Shown in pieces: positions 17,855 through 26,788 of a stretch of DNA of 64,000 nt; within the stretch, counting starts at the first letter, position 1, and the number at the start of each line of letters is the position of its first letter. The position numbers and the translations under genes are program-made. The notes below the pieces were generated by a model, which was given only the letters and a program-made list of their open reading frames with translations, did no database searches and was not told where the DNA came from. The DNA is taken from positions 124,001 through 188,000 of the forward strand of contig NZ_JASBRI010000024.1 in the NCBI RefSeq assembly GCF_030149515.1, given 5' to 3'. The DNA is from Maricaulis sp. (GTDB lineage: Bacteria > Pseudomonadota > Alphaproteobacteria > Caulobacterales > Maricaulaceae).

Positions 17855-18661
17855 GTGAAAACGGCGTTGATTTCCGCAGTGGCGGTATGGGCTATCGGCG
17901 GATCGGGCCTGGCGGCCGACGATACCGCAGACACCGCCGGCGTGGCGGCCCCCATCGGGGTGACGGCACAGTATTCCGGCTCCGTCATGGTGTTTCAGGT
18001 GGCCAATATCGTGGTCTCGGGCCAGTTCGGCCCGGAGAATTATTCCGCTTCGGCCCGGTTTACGACCGCAGGTCTGGCGGCCTTGTTCTCCGATGCCGAT
18101 ATCGAGGCGGGCGTATCGGGCTATCGCGATGACGACCGGCTGCGCCCCTGGCGCTACAGCCATTTCAATCACGCCAGCAGCAAGAACCGGACTGTCGGCA
18201 TCGACTTCCCCGACGGCGTTGCCACACCGGATGTCGAACCGCCCTTCGGCAATATGGGCGAACCGCCGGCCAGCGAGGACGAGCGCCGCGGCGCGGCCGA
18301 CCCGCTTTCCACCCTCCTGGCCATGGGTCTGGGCGCGGCCTCCAACGGAGACAGCCTGTGCGAGGGGCGGCTGCCGGTCTTCGACGGCCGGGCGCGCTAC
18401 AATCTGCGCTTCGAGGATGGCGGGACCGACCGTGTGCGCACGCGGGCCTGGCGCGGCGAGGCCCAGGTCTGCCACGCCTATTACGAGCCCATCTCGGGCT
18501 ATGAGGCCGACGAGTTTCCGACCGAGGACGATGTCGAACACCCGATCACATTCTGGCTTGCCCCCCTGCATGACGGGCAGATCTACATACCGGTCCGCAT
18601 CCGCACCAATGCCGGTTTCGGCGGGGTTACGGTGACCGCCCGGGCGATTCAGGAAAACTGA
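17855..18661 (+). CDS. DUF3108-type periplasmic protein
   Basis: A 268-residue protein starting at GTG 17855, with GAGGAG 7 nt upstream. A Sec signal peptide (hydrophobic ALISAVAVWAIGGSG, cleavage near GLA-AD) precedes a beta-rich domain (YSGSVMVFQVANIVVSGQFG, FTTAGLAALFSDADIEAGVS) that fits DUF3108, a lipid-carrier-like beta-barrel family near rpmB in this class. Two cysteines (C201-region LCEGRLP and QVCHAYY) may form a disulfide. Function unknown. Confidence 0.75.
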   Translation: MKTALISAVAVWAIGGSGLAADDTADTAGVAAPIGVTAQYSGSVMVFQVANIVVSGQFGPENYSASARFTTAGLAALFSDADIEAGVSGYRDDDRLRPWRYSHFNHASSKNRTVGIDFPDGVATPDVEPPFGNMGEPPASEDERRGAADPLSTLLAMGLGAASNGDSLCEGRLPVFDGRARYNLRFEDGGTDRVRTRAWRGEAQVCHAYYEPISGYEADEFPTEDDVEHPITFWLAPLHDGQIYIPVRIRTNAGFGGVTVTARAIQEN

Positions 18662-18733
18662 CGCCGGCATGTCTCCGGGGCGCGGCGCTTCGGCCTTGCC
18701 CCGCCCCTGAACCTGGGCGTAAGGAGTGGCGTC

Positions 18734-21337
18734 ATGTTGGCGCGCAATGACGGTTCGAGCCAGATCACTGCCGCGCTCGGACCGACAAACACCGGCAAGA
18801 CCCACCTCGCTGTCGAGCGTATGCTGGCCCGATCCTCCGGAATGATCGGCCTGCCCCTGCGCCTTCTGGCGCGCGAGGTCTATGACCGGGTGGTCAGGGC
18901 CAAGGGTCCGGCCGCGGCGGCCCTGATCACGGGCGAGGAAAAGATCGTTCCGCCTTCGGCACGCTATTTCATCTGCACGGCGGAAGCCATGCCGGTGGAG
19001 AAGCGCGTGGCCTTCGTCGCCATCGACGAGGTCCAGCTCGCCGCCGACCATGAACGCGGCCATGTCTTCACGGACCGCCTGCTGCGCGCCAGGGGCACCG
19101 AGGAGACGATGATCCTGGGTGCGGGCACAATGACCCGGCTGATCCGCGAACTCGTGCCCCGCGCCGACCTGGAACAGCGCGAGCGCTTTTCCCAGCTGTC
19201 CTATGAGGGCCCGGCGAAGCTGACCCGCCTGCCCCGGCGGTCGGCCGTGGTCGCTTTCTCCGCAGAAGCCGTCTACGCCATCGCCGAACTGCTGCGGCGG
19301 CGGCGCGGCGGGGCCGCCGTGGTGATGGGCGGACTGTCGGCGCGCACGCGCACAGCCCAGGGCGAGCTGTATCAGTCCGGCGGAGTGGTATTCCTGGTTG
19401 GCCCCGTTGCGATCGGCATGGGGCTGAACATGGATATCGACCATGTCGCCTTCGCCGAGAGCCGCAAGTTCGACGGCCGCCGCCGGCGCCGGCTGACGGC
19501 GCCGGAACTGGCCCAGATCGCCGGCCGGGCCGGGCGTTTCCGCTCGGACGGGACATTCGGGGAGACCGCCGACTGCCGGCCGTTCGAAGCCGATATCGTC
19601 GAGGCGATCGAGACCCATACATTCGCCCCGGTCGAACGCCTGCGCTGGCGCAATCCCGATCTCGACGAGAGTTCGCTGGATGCGCTGCAGTATTCGCTGG
19701 GCAAGCCCTCGCGGCATCCCGCGCTGGAGCGCGTCGGCGAGGCGATGGACGAGCGGGCCCTGGGCGTGCTGGCTGCCGACCGCGAGATCCGCGAGCGGGC
19801 GGCCAGTACCGACGGGGTGCGCCGGCTGTGGGATGCCTGCCGCCTGCCGGACTTCCGCAAGGCAACGCTGGATGCCCATGCGCGCCTGGTGAAGTCCATC
19901 TTCCTGCACCTCACGGGGCCCGGAAGCCGGCTGCCGGACGACTGGCTTGCGGGCCATCTGGACCGGCTGGACAAGACCACCGGCGATGTCGATGCCCTCG
20001 CCTCCCGCCTGGCCTATGTGCGCACCTGGGCCTATGCCGCCCACCGCGCCGACTGGACCCGCGACCCCGATCACTGGCGCGGCCGGACGCGCCAGATCGA
20101 GGACGCGCTGTCCGACGCCCTGCACGAACGCCTGATGCAGCGCTTCGTCGACCGGCGCACCAGCGCCCTGATGAAAAGCCTGCGCGACGAACGCGATCTT
20201 CTGGCCGGTGTCTCCCGCGAGGGCGAGGTAACCGTTGAGGGTCATTTCGTCGGACGTCTTGACGGGCTGACCTTCAGGCCCGATGCAGAGGGCCGCGAGC
20301 TGGCAGCCCGCGCCCTGAAATCCGCCGCGCTGAAAGCGCTGCGGCCCGAAATCAACCGGCGCCTCGGCGCCCTGGCGAAGACCGACATGACAGAACTCAC
20401 CTTTACCGATGAGGGCAAGATCGTCTGGAACGGCAAGACCGTCGCCCAGCTGATCCCCGGACCGGGCGCTCTGAAACCGGCGATCAAGCTGATCGGGGGC
20501 GATCTGGGCGCCGCCGAAGCCCGGTCGCAGGCGCAGGCGACGCTGGAAGCCCGGGTACGCAGCCATATCGAGACCGTGCTGGCCCCTCTGTTCAAACTGC
20601 GCCAGGCCGGCCAGTCCGACGAGCTGACCGGGCCGGCACGCGGGGTTGCATGGCGCCTGCACGAAGCCGGCGGCGCGCTGATCCGCACGTTCATTGCCGA
20701 GGAAGTGAAGGCCCTGGACCAGGACGAGCGCCGCGCGCTGCGCCAGGCCGGCGTCAGGATCGGCGAGCACATGGTCTACGTGCCCGAACTGGTGAAACCG
20801 GCTCCCGCCCGGCTCAATGCCCTGCTGCAATCGATCGCCGCCGGGGCGCCCGAGATCGGCTGGATTCCCGCGCCGGGCCTGACCTCCATCCCCAATGACC
20901 GCAACCGCTCGCGCGGCGATTATGCAACGGTCGGCTTCTATCCCTGCGGTCCGCGCGCGGTGCGCTTCGACATGCTCGAGCGGCTGGCCGACACGCTGCG
21001 CGAAGCGCGCACGAAGGATACCGAGCCGGGCTTTCCGCTGACCGCCGACATGACCGCGCTTCTGGGCTGTTCGGTCGACGATATCCGCGGCGTGCTGACC
21101 ACGCTGGGCTACAAGCGCATCCAGAAGGGTCCCGATCCGGAAAAGGCCGAAGGCGAGCGCTGGGACCGCAAGAAGCGCCGCCCGCAGGGCCGGCCCAGGC
21201 CGCAGCCGAAAGCCAAGCGCACGGCTGCACCGCCACCGGCCGACAGCCCGTTTGCGGCCCTGGCCGAACTGAATCTGACCGGTACGGGCGAGCGCCGGTC
21301 CCGGCCGGGCCGGGCACGCAAGGCCAAGCGCTCATGA
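18734..21337 (+). CDS. SUV3-like DExH RNA helicase
   Basis: An 867-residue superfamily 2 helicase related to mitochondrial SUV3. It has the P-loop GPTNTGKTH (16-24), DEVQ (98-101), the MIGLPLRLLAREVYDRV motif after it, and the C-terminal helicase motif region ending AQIAGRAGRF (motif VI). A long C-terminal extension ends in a basic, Pro-rich tail (KKRRPQGRPRPQPKAKR). SUV3 enzymes unwind RNA and work with degradation exonucleases. ATG 18734 has AAGGAG upstream. It overlaps the S4-domain gene by 4 nt. Confidence 0.88.
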   Translation: MLARNDGSSQITAALGPTNTGKTHLAVERMLARSSGMIGLPLRLLAREVYDRVVRAKGPAAAALITGEEKIVPPSARYFICTAEAMPVEKRVAFVAIDEVQLAADHERGHVFTDRLLRARGTEETMILGAGTMTRLIRELVPRADLEQRERFSQLSYEGPAKLTRLPRRSAVVAFSAEAVYAIAELLRRRRGGAAVVMGGLSARTRTAQGELYQSGGVVFLVGPVAIGMGLNMDIDHVAFAESRKFDGRRRRRLTAPELAQIAGRAGRFRSDGTFGETADCRPFEADIVEAIETHTFAPVERLRWRNPDLDESSLDALQYSLGKPSRHPALERVGEAMDERALGVLAADREIRERAASTDGVRRLWDACRLPDFRKATLDAHARLVKSIFLHLTGPGSRLPDDWLAGHLDRLDKTTGDVDALASRLAYVRTWAYAAHRADWTRDPDHWRGRTRQIEDALSDALHERLMQRFVDRRTSALMKSLRDERDLLAGVSREGEVTVEGHFVGRLDGLTFRPDAEGRELAARALKSAALKALRPEINRRLGALAKTDMTELTFTDEGKIVWNGKTVAQLIPGPGALKPAIKLIGGDLGAAEARSQAQATLEARVRSHIETVLAPLFKLRQAGQSDELTGPARGVAWRLHEAGGALIRTFIAEEVKALDQDERRALRQAGVRIGEHMVYVPELVKPAPARLNALLQSIAAGAPEIGWIPAPGLTSIPNDRNRSRGDYATVGFYPCGPRAVRFDMLERLADTLREARTKDTEPGFPLTADMTALLGCSVDDIRGVLTTLGYKRIQKGPDPEKAEGERWDRKKRRPQGRPRPQPKAKRTAAPPPADSPFAALAELNLTGTGERRSRPGRARKAKRS

Positions 21338-21636
21338 GCGACGCACCGGCGGGGCAGAGGGTCGACGTCTGGCTCTGGCATGCCCGCCTGTTCAAGACAC
21401 GCAGCCTGGCCACCCGGGTCGTCGGCGGCGGCCAGGTCCGCCTGACCAGTGCCGGGGCCACGCGCCGCCTGACCAGGGCGTCGGCGCTCGTCCGGGCGGG
21501 CGACACATTGACGCTCCCCCTGAATAGGCGGATTGTGAGCCTCGAGATTCTGGGTCTCGGCGCACGCCGGGGACCGGCCGCCGAGGCCCGCCTGCTTTAC
21601 AGGCTGATCGAGGACCGGGCGAGCGGCGACGAGTAG
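21334..21636 (+). CDS. S4-domain RNA-binding protein (HslR/Hsp15-like)
   Basis: A 100-residue protein whose first 65 residues form an S4 RNA-binding domain (RVDVWLWHARLFKTRSLATR, VVGGGQVRLTSAG). Hsp15-like proteins bind 50S subunits carrying stalled nascent chains in E. coli; the role here is inferred. It is translationally coupled to the SUV3-like helicase by ATGA, which suggests a shared RNA-metabolism function. Confidence 0.85.
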   Translation: MSDAPAGQRVDVWLWHARLFKTRSLATRVVGGGQVRLTSAGATRRLTRASALVRAGDTLTLPLNRRIVSLEILGLGARRGPAAEARLLYRLIEDRASGDE

Positions 21637-21670
21637 GCCGCCCGCCGGAAATACACCGAGGACGCTGTCC

Positions 21671-22120
21671 ATGTTTGATACGCTGAAACGCCTGTTCGTC
21701 TCGGAGCCGGCCGAACCTCACCCCGAAATCGACCCGCATGTGGCCGCATCCGCGCTCCTCGTCGAGGCCGCGCTGGCCGACGGCATCTATGCCGACTGCG
21801 AGGAGAACCGGATTCGGCGAATTCTGGCCGAGGCATTCGGCATGGACGCCGCCAAGGCGGCCCGCGTGCTCGAACAGGCAGAGAGCCTGGCCGAAACGGC
21901 AATAGACCACCACCGCTTCACCAAGGTGGTGAAGGCCTGTCTGGACAAGCAGGAGCGCATCGCGCTGCTGGAACAATTATGGCTGGTCGCGCTGGCCGAC
22001 GGGGAGAAGTCGCCGTTCGAGGATGCCTTCATCCGCCGGATCGCGCCGCTTCTGGCCGTGGAGGATCGCGAACGCACCTTCGCGCGCTCGCGTGCAGAAG
22101 CGCGCATACGGCCGAGTTGA
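21671..22120 (+). CDS. TerB-like (tellurite-resistance TerB fold) protein
   Basis: A 149-residue all-helical cytoplasmic protein. Conserved acidic turns (LLVEAALADGIYADCEENRI, LLEQLWLVALADGEKSPFED) match the TerB/DUF533 fold, which has two repeats of a LADG.....E metal-type motif. In this chromosomal setting the link to tellurite is only by homology; a membrane-stress or metal-sensing role is possible. It sits in a conserved helicase-S4-TerB-fdxA run, 34 bp after the S4 gene. Confidence 0.75.
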   Translation: MFDTLKRLFVSEPAEPHPEIDPHVAASALLVEAALADGIYADCEENRIRRILAEAFGMDAAKAARVLEQAESLAETAIDHHRFTKVVKACLDKQERIALLEQLWLVALADGEKSPFEDAFIRRIAPLLAVEDRERTFARSRAEARIRPS

Positions 22121-22185
22121 CAAACCGGCGCCTTGAGCCCATGTCCCGCCGGCATACCTGCCTCACCTCATAATTACCGGCTGTC

Positions 22186-22527
22186 ATGACCTATATCGTC
22201 ACCGACGCGTGCGTGCGCTGCAAATATACCGATTGTGTCGAAGTCTGCCCCGTCGACTGTTTCTACGAAGGCGAGAACTTCCTGGTCATCCATCCCGACG
22301 AATGCATCGATTGCGGCGTGTGCGAACCGGAATGCCCGGTCGAGGCGATCAAGCCGGACACGGAAGACGATCCGGACGGAAAATGGCTGGCCGTGAATTC
22401 GAAATTTGCCGAGATCTGGCCGAACATTACCGTGCGCAAGGACCCGCCCGCCGACGCCGATGCGATGGCCGAGGAAGAGGGCAAGTACGAGAAGTATTTC
22501 TCGGAAAAGCCGGGCAGCGGCGACTAG
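22186..22527 (+). CDS. fdxA: FdxA-type seven-iron ferredoxin
   Basis: A 113-residue ferredoxin with cysteines C9, C12, C17, C21, C25 and then C40, C43, C46, C50 followed by proline. This spacing matches Azotobacter FdI, which carries one [3Fe-4S] and one [4Fe-4S] cluster. A characteristic long C-terminal extension ([20 protein letters not shown] and an acidic tail) follows. It acts as a cytoplasmic electron carrier. It lies directly upstream of carD, from which it is separated by a probable promoter and hairpin. Confidence 0.92.
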   Translation: MTYIVTDACVRCKYTDCVEVCPVDCFYEGENFLVIHPDECIDCGVCEPECPVEAIKPDTEDDPDGKWLAVNSKFAEIWPNITVRKDPPADADAMAEEEGKYEKYFSEKPGSGD

Positions 22528-22541
22528 CAGCGCCCGGTTAA

Positions 22542-22559
22542 CCAAACGCTACCGTTTGG
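22542..22559 (+). promoter_or_regulatory. 7-bp inverted repeat overlapping the carD promoter
   Basis: CCAAACG (22542-22548) and CGTTTGG (22553-22559) form a perfect inverted repeat with a 4-nt spacer. It overlaps the candidate -35 element of the carD promoter and is not followed by a T run, so an operator is more likely than a terminator. The protein bound is unknown. Confidence 0.35.
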
Positions 22560-22584
22560 AAAAACCCACAATTCGTGTTATGTT
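22556..22584 (+). promoter_or_regulatory. Candidate carD promoter
   Basis: TTGGAA (22556-22561) and TATGTT (22579-22584) are separated by 17 bp, a good sigma-70 spacing. A transcript starting near 22591 would have a 5' leader of about 158 nt containing the hairpin at 22597-22619. Confidence 0.45.
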
Positions 22585-22596
22585 CCCGGGATTGAT

Positions 22597-22626
22597 GGGC
22601 AGCGCGCGTGGCGCTGCCCGCTTTTC
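22597..22626 (+). terminator. Hairpin with short T tract in the carD leader
   Basis: A perfect 9-bp GC stem (GGGCAGCGC / GCGCTGCCC) with loop GCGTG is followed by GCTTTTC. It lies 70 bp after the fdxA stop and 123 bp before the carD start. It may terminate fdxA read-through, or act as an attenuator if carD starts at the upstream promoter. Confidence 0.55.
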
Positions 22627-22748
22627 TGCACGGTGGCTTGCACGCAGCTTTTATCGATCTCGGAGCCGGGTGGGTGCCGGAACAACTTTGAGAGCGATCT
22701 GCGGCCTTTTGCGTTTCCGTGCACGGAAGGCCCAACGAGAGAGCATCC

Positions 22749-23261
22749 ATGACGAAAAAAACCGCCAACGACAACAAGTCTTTCAAGCAAGGCGACTTTA
22801 TCGTGTACCCGGCCCACGGTGTCGGTCAGGTCACAGGCGTTGAGAAGGATACGGTCGCGGGTTTCGACATCGAAGTCTACGTCGTGACGTTCGAACAGGA
22901 CAAAATGACGCTCCGCGTGCCCACGTCCAAGGCCGACGCCATGCGTCCCCTCTCCAGCGACCGCATCGTGAAGGATGCGATGAAGACGCTGAAGGGAAAG
23001 GCCAAGGTCAAGCGGACCATGTGGAGCCGGCGCGCCCAGGAATACGAAGCGAAGATCAATTCCGGCGACCTGATCATGATCGCGGAAGTCGTTCGCGACC
23101 TGCACCGCGCGGAAGACCAGCCGGAACAATCCTATTCCGAGCGTCAGCTCTATGAATCGGCCCTGGACCGCATGGTGCGCGAACTGGCCGCGGTCGAGAA
23201 TATCGAGCACGACAAGGCCCGCGAATTGCTGTCGGTCTCGCTGGCCAAGAAAGCCGCCTGA
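22749..23261 (+). CDS. carD: CarD/CdnL RNA polymerase-binding transcription regulator
   Basis: A 170-residue CdnL-type protein. The N-terminal RNA polymerase-interacting Tudor-like domain (FKQGDFIVYPAHGVGQVTGV) is followed by the helical DNA-interacting domain (RRAQEYEAKINSGDLIMIAE, VVRDLHRAED). It stabilises open promoter complexes, especially at rRNA and housekeeping promoters. It lies between fdxA and rpoH, as in many alphaproteobacteria. The long leader with a terminator-like hairpin suggests extra control. A strong terminator follows. Confidence 0.93.
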   Translation: MTKKTANDNKSFKQGDFIVYPAHGVGQVTGVEKDTVAGFDIEVYVVTFEQDKMTLRVPTSKADAMRPLSSDRIVKDAMKTLKGKAKVKRTMWSRRAQEYEAKINSGDLIMIAEVVRDLHRAEDQPEQSYSERQLYESALDRMVRELAAVENIEHDKARELLSVSLAKKAA

Positions 23262-23292
23262 CGCGGATCTCGACAATTCAGTACCTGCATCA

Positions 23293-23320
23293 ACGCCCGG
23301 CCCGAAAGGCCGGGCGTTTT
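23293..23320 (+). terminator. carD intrinsic terminator
   Basis: A 10-bp stem (ACGCCCGGCC / GGCCGGGCGT) with a CGAAA loop ends in TTTT at 23317-23320, 32 bp after the carD stop. It separates carD from rpoH. Confidence 0.85.
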
Positions 23321-23345
23321 GCATGCAAGTGATCCGTCCCCATAT
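23319..23345 (+). promoter_or_regulatory. Candidate sigma-32-type promoter of rpoH
   Basis: CCCCATAT (23338-23345) matches the heat-shock -10 consensus CCCCATnT at all defined positions. The -35 TTGCAT is only a partial match, 13 nt upstream, and overlaps the terminator T run. It would place rpoH under its own or a paralogous sigma-32. Confidence 0.35.
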
Positions 23346-23379
23346 CCAGCGCGTAGACCGGTCTGAAGGAGGACGAAAC

Positions 23380-24291
<912 letters not shown>

Positions 24292-24346
24292 GGACCGAGC
24301 CCGCCCGGCAAGCCATGGGGCCGCGCCAGGGCCCGCCGATGCGGGC

Positions 24347-25108
24347 TCAGTCCTGAAGCAGTTCGATCCGCTCGGGATGATCGACACGGATCATCGGGCC
24401 ATTTTCGTCCTCGATCCAGCCGCGCACACGAATACGCCGTGTTTCCAGTGCGCCGGCGGTCAGCCCCGCCTCGGCGAAGAGATCCGCATCCCCCGCCGCG
24501 ATCATGACCGTGAAATCGGTCCGGTAGTCAGCGCCGAAATTGAGATAGATGCGACCCGAGCGCAATTGCGTGGCCTCGACCACCCGGCCTTCGACCAGTT
24601 GGACCGACCCGATATCCTGGGCCAGCATGTCCGGATCGGTATCGCGCACGGCATGGACCGGGTCCGCCCACAGGCCGCGCCCCTGCGCCCGTGCGACGGC
24701 TTCAAGCGACAACAGGTCGGCGGTGGCGGTGCGGTTATCCGCATGACTGAGCACCCGGGCCGCACCGGCCTCGACCAGTTGCGCCTGCAGCCAGATTTCC
24801 GGGTCACCGTCCAGATACACATGGGCCAGCGCCCGTCCATAGCGATCCCGCCGCTGACCGGCATAGGCCAGGCGCAGCGGCCGGTCCGCGAGCCCGTCGG
24901 CCAGCGCCGACCGGCTCAGCGCCTCGTCCGGCGCATCGAGTTCGGCCAGCCGGACTTCGAGCGGCGAATCGGTATCGGACAGGGTAAAGGAGAGCGGCCC
25001 CGTCACCTCGGACATCCGCCCGGCCTCCCCGTCCTCGAACGGGGCCGCCTCCAGCGAGCAGGCACCGAGAAAGGGTAGAACTACAATCAAAACGCGAAAC
25101 AAGGTCAT
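24347..25108 (-). CDS. SNase-like (thermonuclease fold) lipoprotein
   Basis: A 253-residue protein from ATG 25108. The lipobox FLGACS places the lipidated cysteine at 17. The SNase fold is shown by [37 protein letters not shown] and [15 protein letters not shown]. The first arginine and the YGR arginine are in place, but the segment after LDAPD is short and I cannot clearly place the catalytic glutamate, so activity is uncertain. A C-terminal OB-like region ([20 protein letters not shown]) follows. It probably faces the periplasm. It is convergent with rpoH. Confidence 0.78.
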   Translation of the reverse strand: MTLFRVLIVVLPFLGACSLEAAPFEDGEAGRMSEVTGPLSFTLSDTDSPLEVRLAELDAPDEALSRSALADGLADRPLRLAYAGQRRDRYGRALAHVYLDGDPEIWLQAQLVEAGAARVLSHADNRTATADLLSLEAVARAQGRGLWADPVHAVRDTDPDMLAQDIGSVQLVEGRVVEATQLRSGRIYLNFGADYRTDFTVMIAAGDADLFAEAGLTAGALETRRIRVRGWIEDENGPMIRVDHPERIELLQD

Positions 25109-25269
25109 GTGCAGCGGCCCTTCACGACGTTCAGTCCGCTGCAATGCTACCTATGATTGCTTTCTGTGACAACCGCCATCCTGAAGACAGCCGGGAATTG
25201 GCCTTTCCAATCCGTTTACCATCTCCGGCTAATCATCGCGTCAGCAGTCACTTCAGGAACCGACCCACC

Positions 25270-25824
25270 ATGAACGCTTACGCCTATTCCGATGACGCGA
25301 TGGCCCCGACGGGCGATGCGTCCGAATCTGACGCCAACGCCATCGCCGAGGCGGTGGGCGAGACGGCGGCCCGCGCCTCCCAGGGTGCCGAGGCGGCCCA
25401 GGTGGCGCGCGATGCGATGAACCAGGTCGAGGAATCGAGCCAGGTGCTGGAACGCCGGGTCGAGGCGCTGACCGATGCGTCCCAGCGCATCAATGCTATC
25501 CTGTCGACAATCGAGGCGATCGCCAGCCAGACCAATCTTCTTGCCCTCAACGCCACGATCGAAGCGGCGCGCGCGGGCGAAGCGGGGCGCGGCTTTGCCG
25601 TCGTGGCCGGCGAGGTCAAGGCACTGGCCGGCCAGACCGCCAAGGCCACCGAGGACATCGCGGCACGCATTTCGGCGCTGGACAATGAGGTCAAGGAAAT
25701 TCTCGACGGTGTGCGCGGGTCCGGCCAGTCCGTCGCACGCGGCAAGGAAGCCGTCGACCAGATGACCCAGGCGACCCAGGAAGTGGCTCACCAGCTCAAC
25801 GGGCTGCGCGACCGCGTGCGCTGA
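25270..25824 (+). CDS. Soluble mini chemoreceptor (MCP signalling domain only)
   Basis: A 184-residue cytoplasmic coiled coil that is essentially just an MCP signalling hairpin. The conserved tip is [20 protein letters not shown] followed by [20 protein letters not shown]. There is no transmembrane segment, HAMP or recognisable sensor domain; the first 25 residues are acidic and probably disordered. It could feed CheA/CheW arrays or scaffold another signalling complex. No che genes are near. A strong terminator follows at 25852. Confidence 0.85.
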   Translation: MNAYAYSDDAMAPTGDASESDANAIAEAVGETAARASQGAEAAQVARDAMNQVEESSQVLERRVEALTDASQRINAILSTIEAIASQTNLLALNATIEAARAGEAGRGFAVVAGEVKALAGQTAKATEDIAARISALDNEVKEILDGVRGSGQSVARGKEAVDQMTQATQEVAHQLNGLRDRVR

Positions 25825-25851
25825 TCCGCTCACGGCAAACGCTTTCGCGAG

Positions 25852-25880
25852 ACGGGCCGCGCAAGCGGCCCGTTTTCTTT
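25852..25880 (+). terminator. Terminator after mini chemoreceptor
   Basis: A 9-bp stem (ACGGGCCGC / GCGGCCCGT) with GCAA tetraloop is followed by TTTCTTT. It lies 28 bp after the stop. Confidence 0.85.
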
Positions 25881-25907
25881 GGGCGCAGCTGTGGCTAGGC
25901 TCGCATC

Positions 25908-26564
25908 ATGACCCACACGGCTGATCTCTACTGGTCCTTCCGAAGCCCCTATTCCTATCTCGCCCTGCCGCGTCTCATCGCGCTGGAGGCGGAATGGGAC
26001 CTCGCCTTCGATGTCCGGCCTGTCCGCCCGCTTGCCCTGCGCCAGCCGGATTTTTTCGAACGCGAACATCCCGGCTGGATGCACTATCTGCTCACCGATA
26101 TCGGACGTCTGGCCAGTTTCCTGGGTATGCCGCTTGCCGCGCCCGATCCCGACCCGGTGGTCATGGACGAAAGCCGCAAGCGTGCATTGCCCGAACAACC
26201 CTATATCCCCCATCTCACCCGTATCGGCATTGCTGCCAGCGAGGCCGGCCGCGGCCTGGAAACCCTCTACGCCATCTCGAAACGGATCTGGTCCGGCCAG
26301 GCCTGGGCCCGGGAAGGGGTGCTGGAACAGGCGCTGGAGGACGCCGGGCTGGACGCCCGGACCATTCTCGACACGGTCCACAATGAGGCCGGCCGGCTGG
26401 ACCGGATCATCGAAGGGAACGAGGCCGCACTGGAAGCCGCCGGACATTGGGGCGTGCCCACCATGGTCTACAAGGGCGAACCCTTTTTCGGCCAGGACCG
26501 GATCGAGCTGCTGCTGTGGCGATTGAAGCAGGACGGGCTTCAGCCGCGCGGCGAAACCGGCTAA
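25908..26564 (+). CDS. 2-hydroxychromene-2-carboxylate isomerase-like DsbA-fold protein
   Basis: A 218-residue thioredoxin-fold protein. The N-terminus (LYWSFRSPYSYLALPRL) has the serine-containing SPYSY motif of HCCA isomerases in place of CxxC, and the C-terminal part has the cis-proline motif WGVPTMVYKGEPFFGQDR. These kappa-class GST-like enzymes act with glutathione in aromatic-compound breakdown. No naphthalene genes are nearby, so the substrate is open. The gene ends 16 bp before tRNA-Arg. Confidence 0.8.
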   Translation: MTHTADLYWSFRSPYSYLALPRLIALEAEWDLAFDVRPVRPLALRQPDFFEREHPGWMHYLLTDIGRLASFLGMPLAAPDPDPVVMDESRKRALPEQPYIPHLTRIGIAASEAGRGLETLYAISKRIWSGQAWAREGVLEQALEDAGLDARTILDTVHNEAGRLDRIIEGNEAALEAAGHWGVPTMVYKGEPFFGQDRIELLLWRLKQDGLQPRGETG

Positions 26565-26580
26565 GAGGCGGAGCTCAAGC

Positions 26581-26657
26581 GGCCCCGTAGCTCAGCAGGA
26601 TAGAGCGCCGGATTCCTAATCCGTAGGTCACAGGTTCGAATCCTGTCGGGGTCGCCA
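26581..26657 (+). tRNA. tRNA-Arg (anticodon CCT)
   Basis: A full cloverleaf can be folded: acceptor GGCCCCG/CGGGGTC (one G-U pair), D arm GCTC...GAGC, anticodon stem CCGGA/TCCGT around TTCCTAA (anticodon CCT), T arm ACAGG-TTCGAAT-CCTGT, discriminator G and encoded CCA. 77 nt. Confidence 0.95.
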
Positions 26658-26788
26658 CTCTCTCCTGTGTCCAGCCCGCCGCGAGGTGCGCTCGGGCACT
26701 TGTAAGTGCTTTCGGGATTCCCGGCCGCTTCGCGTCCCTGGCACCCATCTTGCTCTCCTCTCAGGCGAATCCCGACTGGAGACACACC

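Noticed and set aside
17768-20830. 1020-residue minus-strand frame opposite the DUF3108 and helicase genes
   Set aside because: Antisense shadow of clear SUV3-like and DUF3108 genes; composition is typical of reverse-strand reading in high-GC DNA.
24292-24346. Possible terminator between convergent rpoH and SNase-fold genes (GAGCCCGC / GCGGGCTC)
   Set aside because: The arms are 8 bp but separated by a long loop and lack a T run, so it is too weak to list as a feature.
26581-26788. Integration site next to tRNA-Arg
   Set aside because: No integrase, and no repeat of the tRNA 3' end was seen downstream; the next gene is an ordinary membrane protein.
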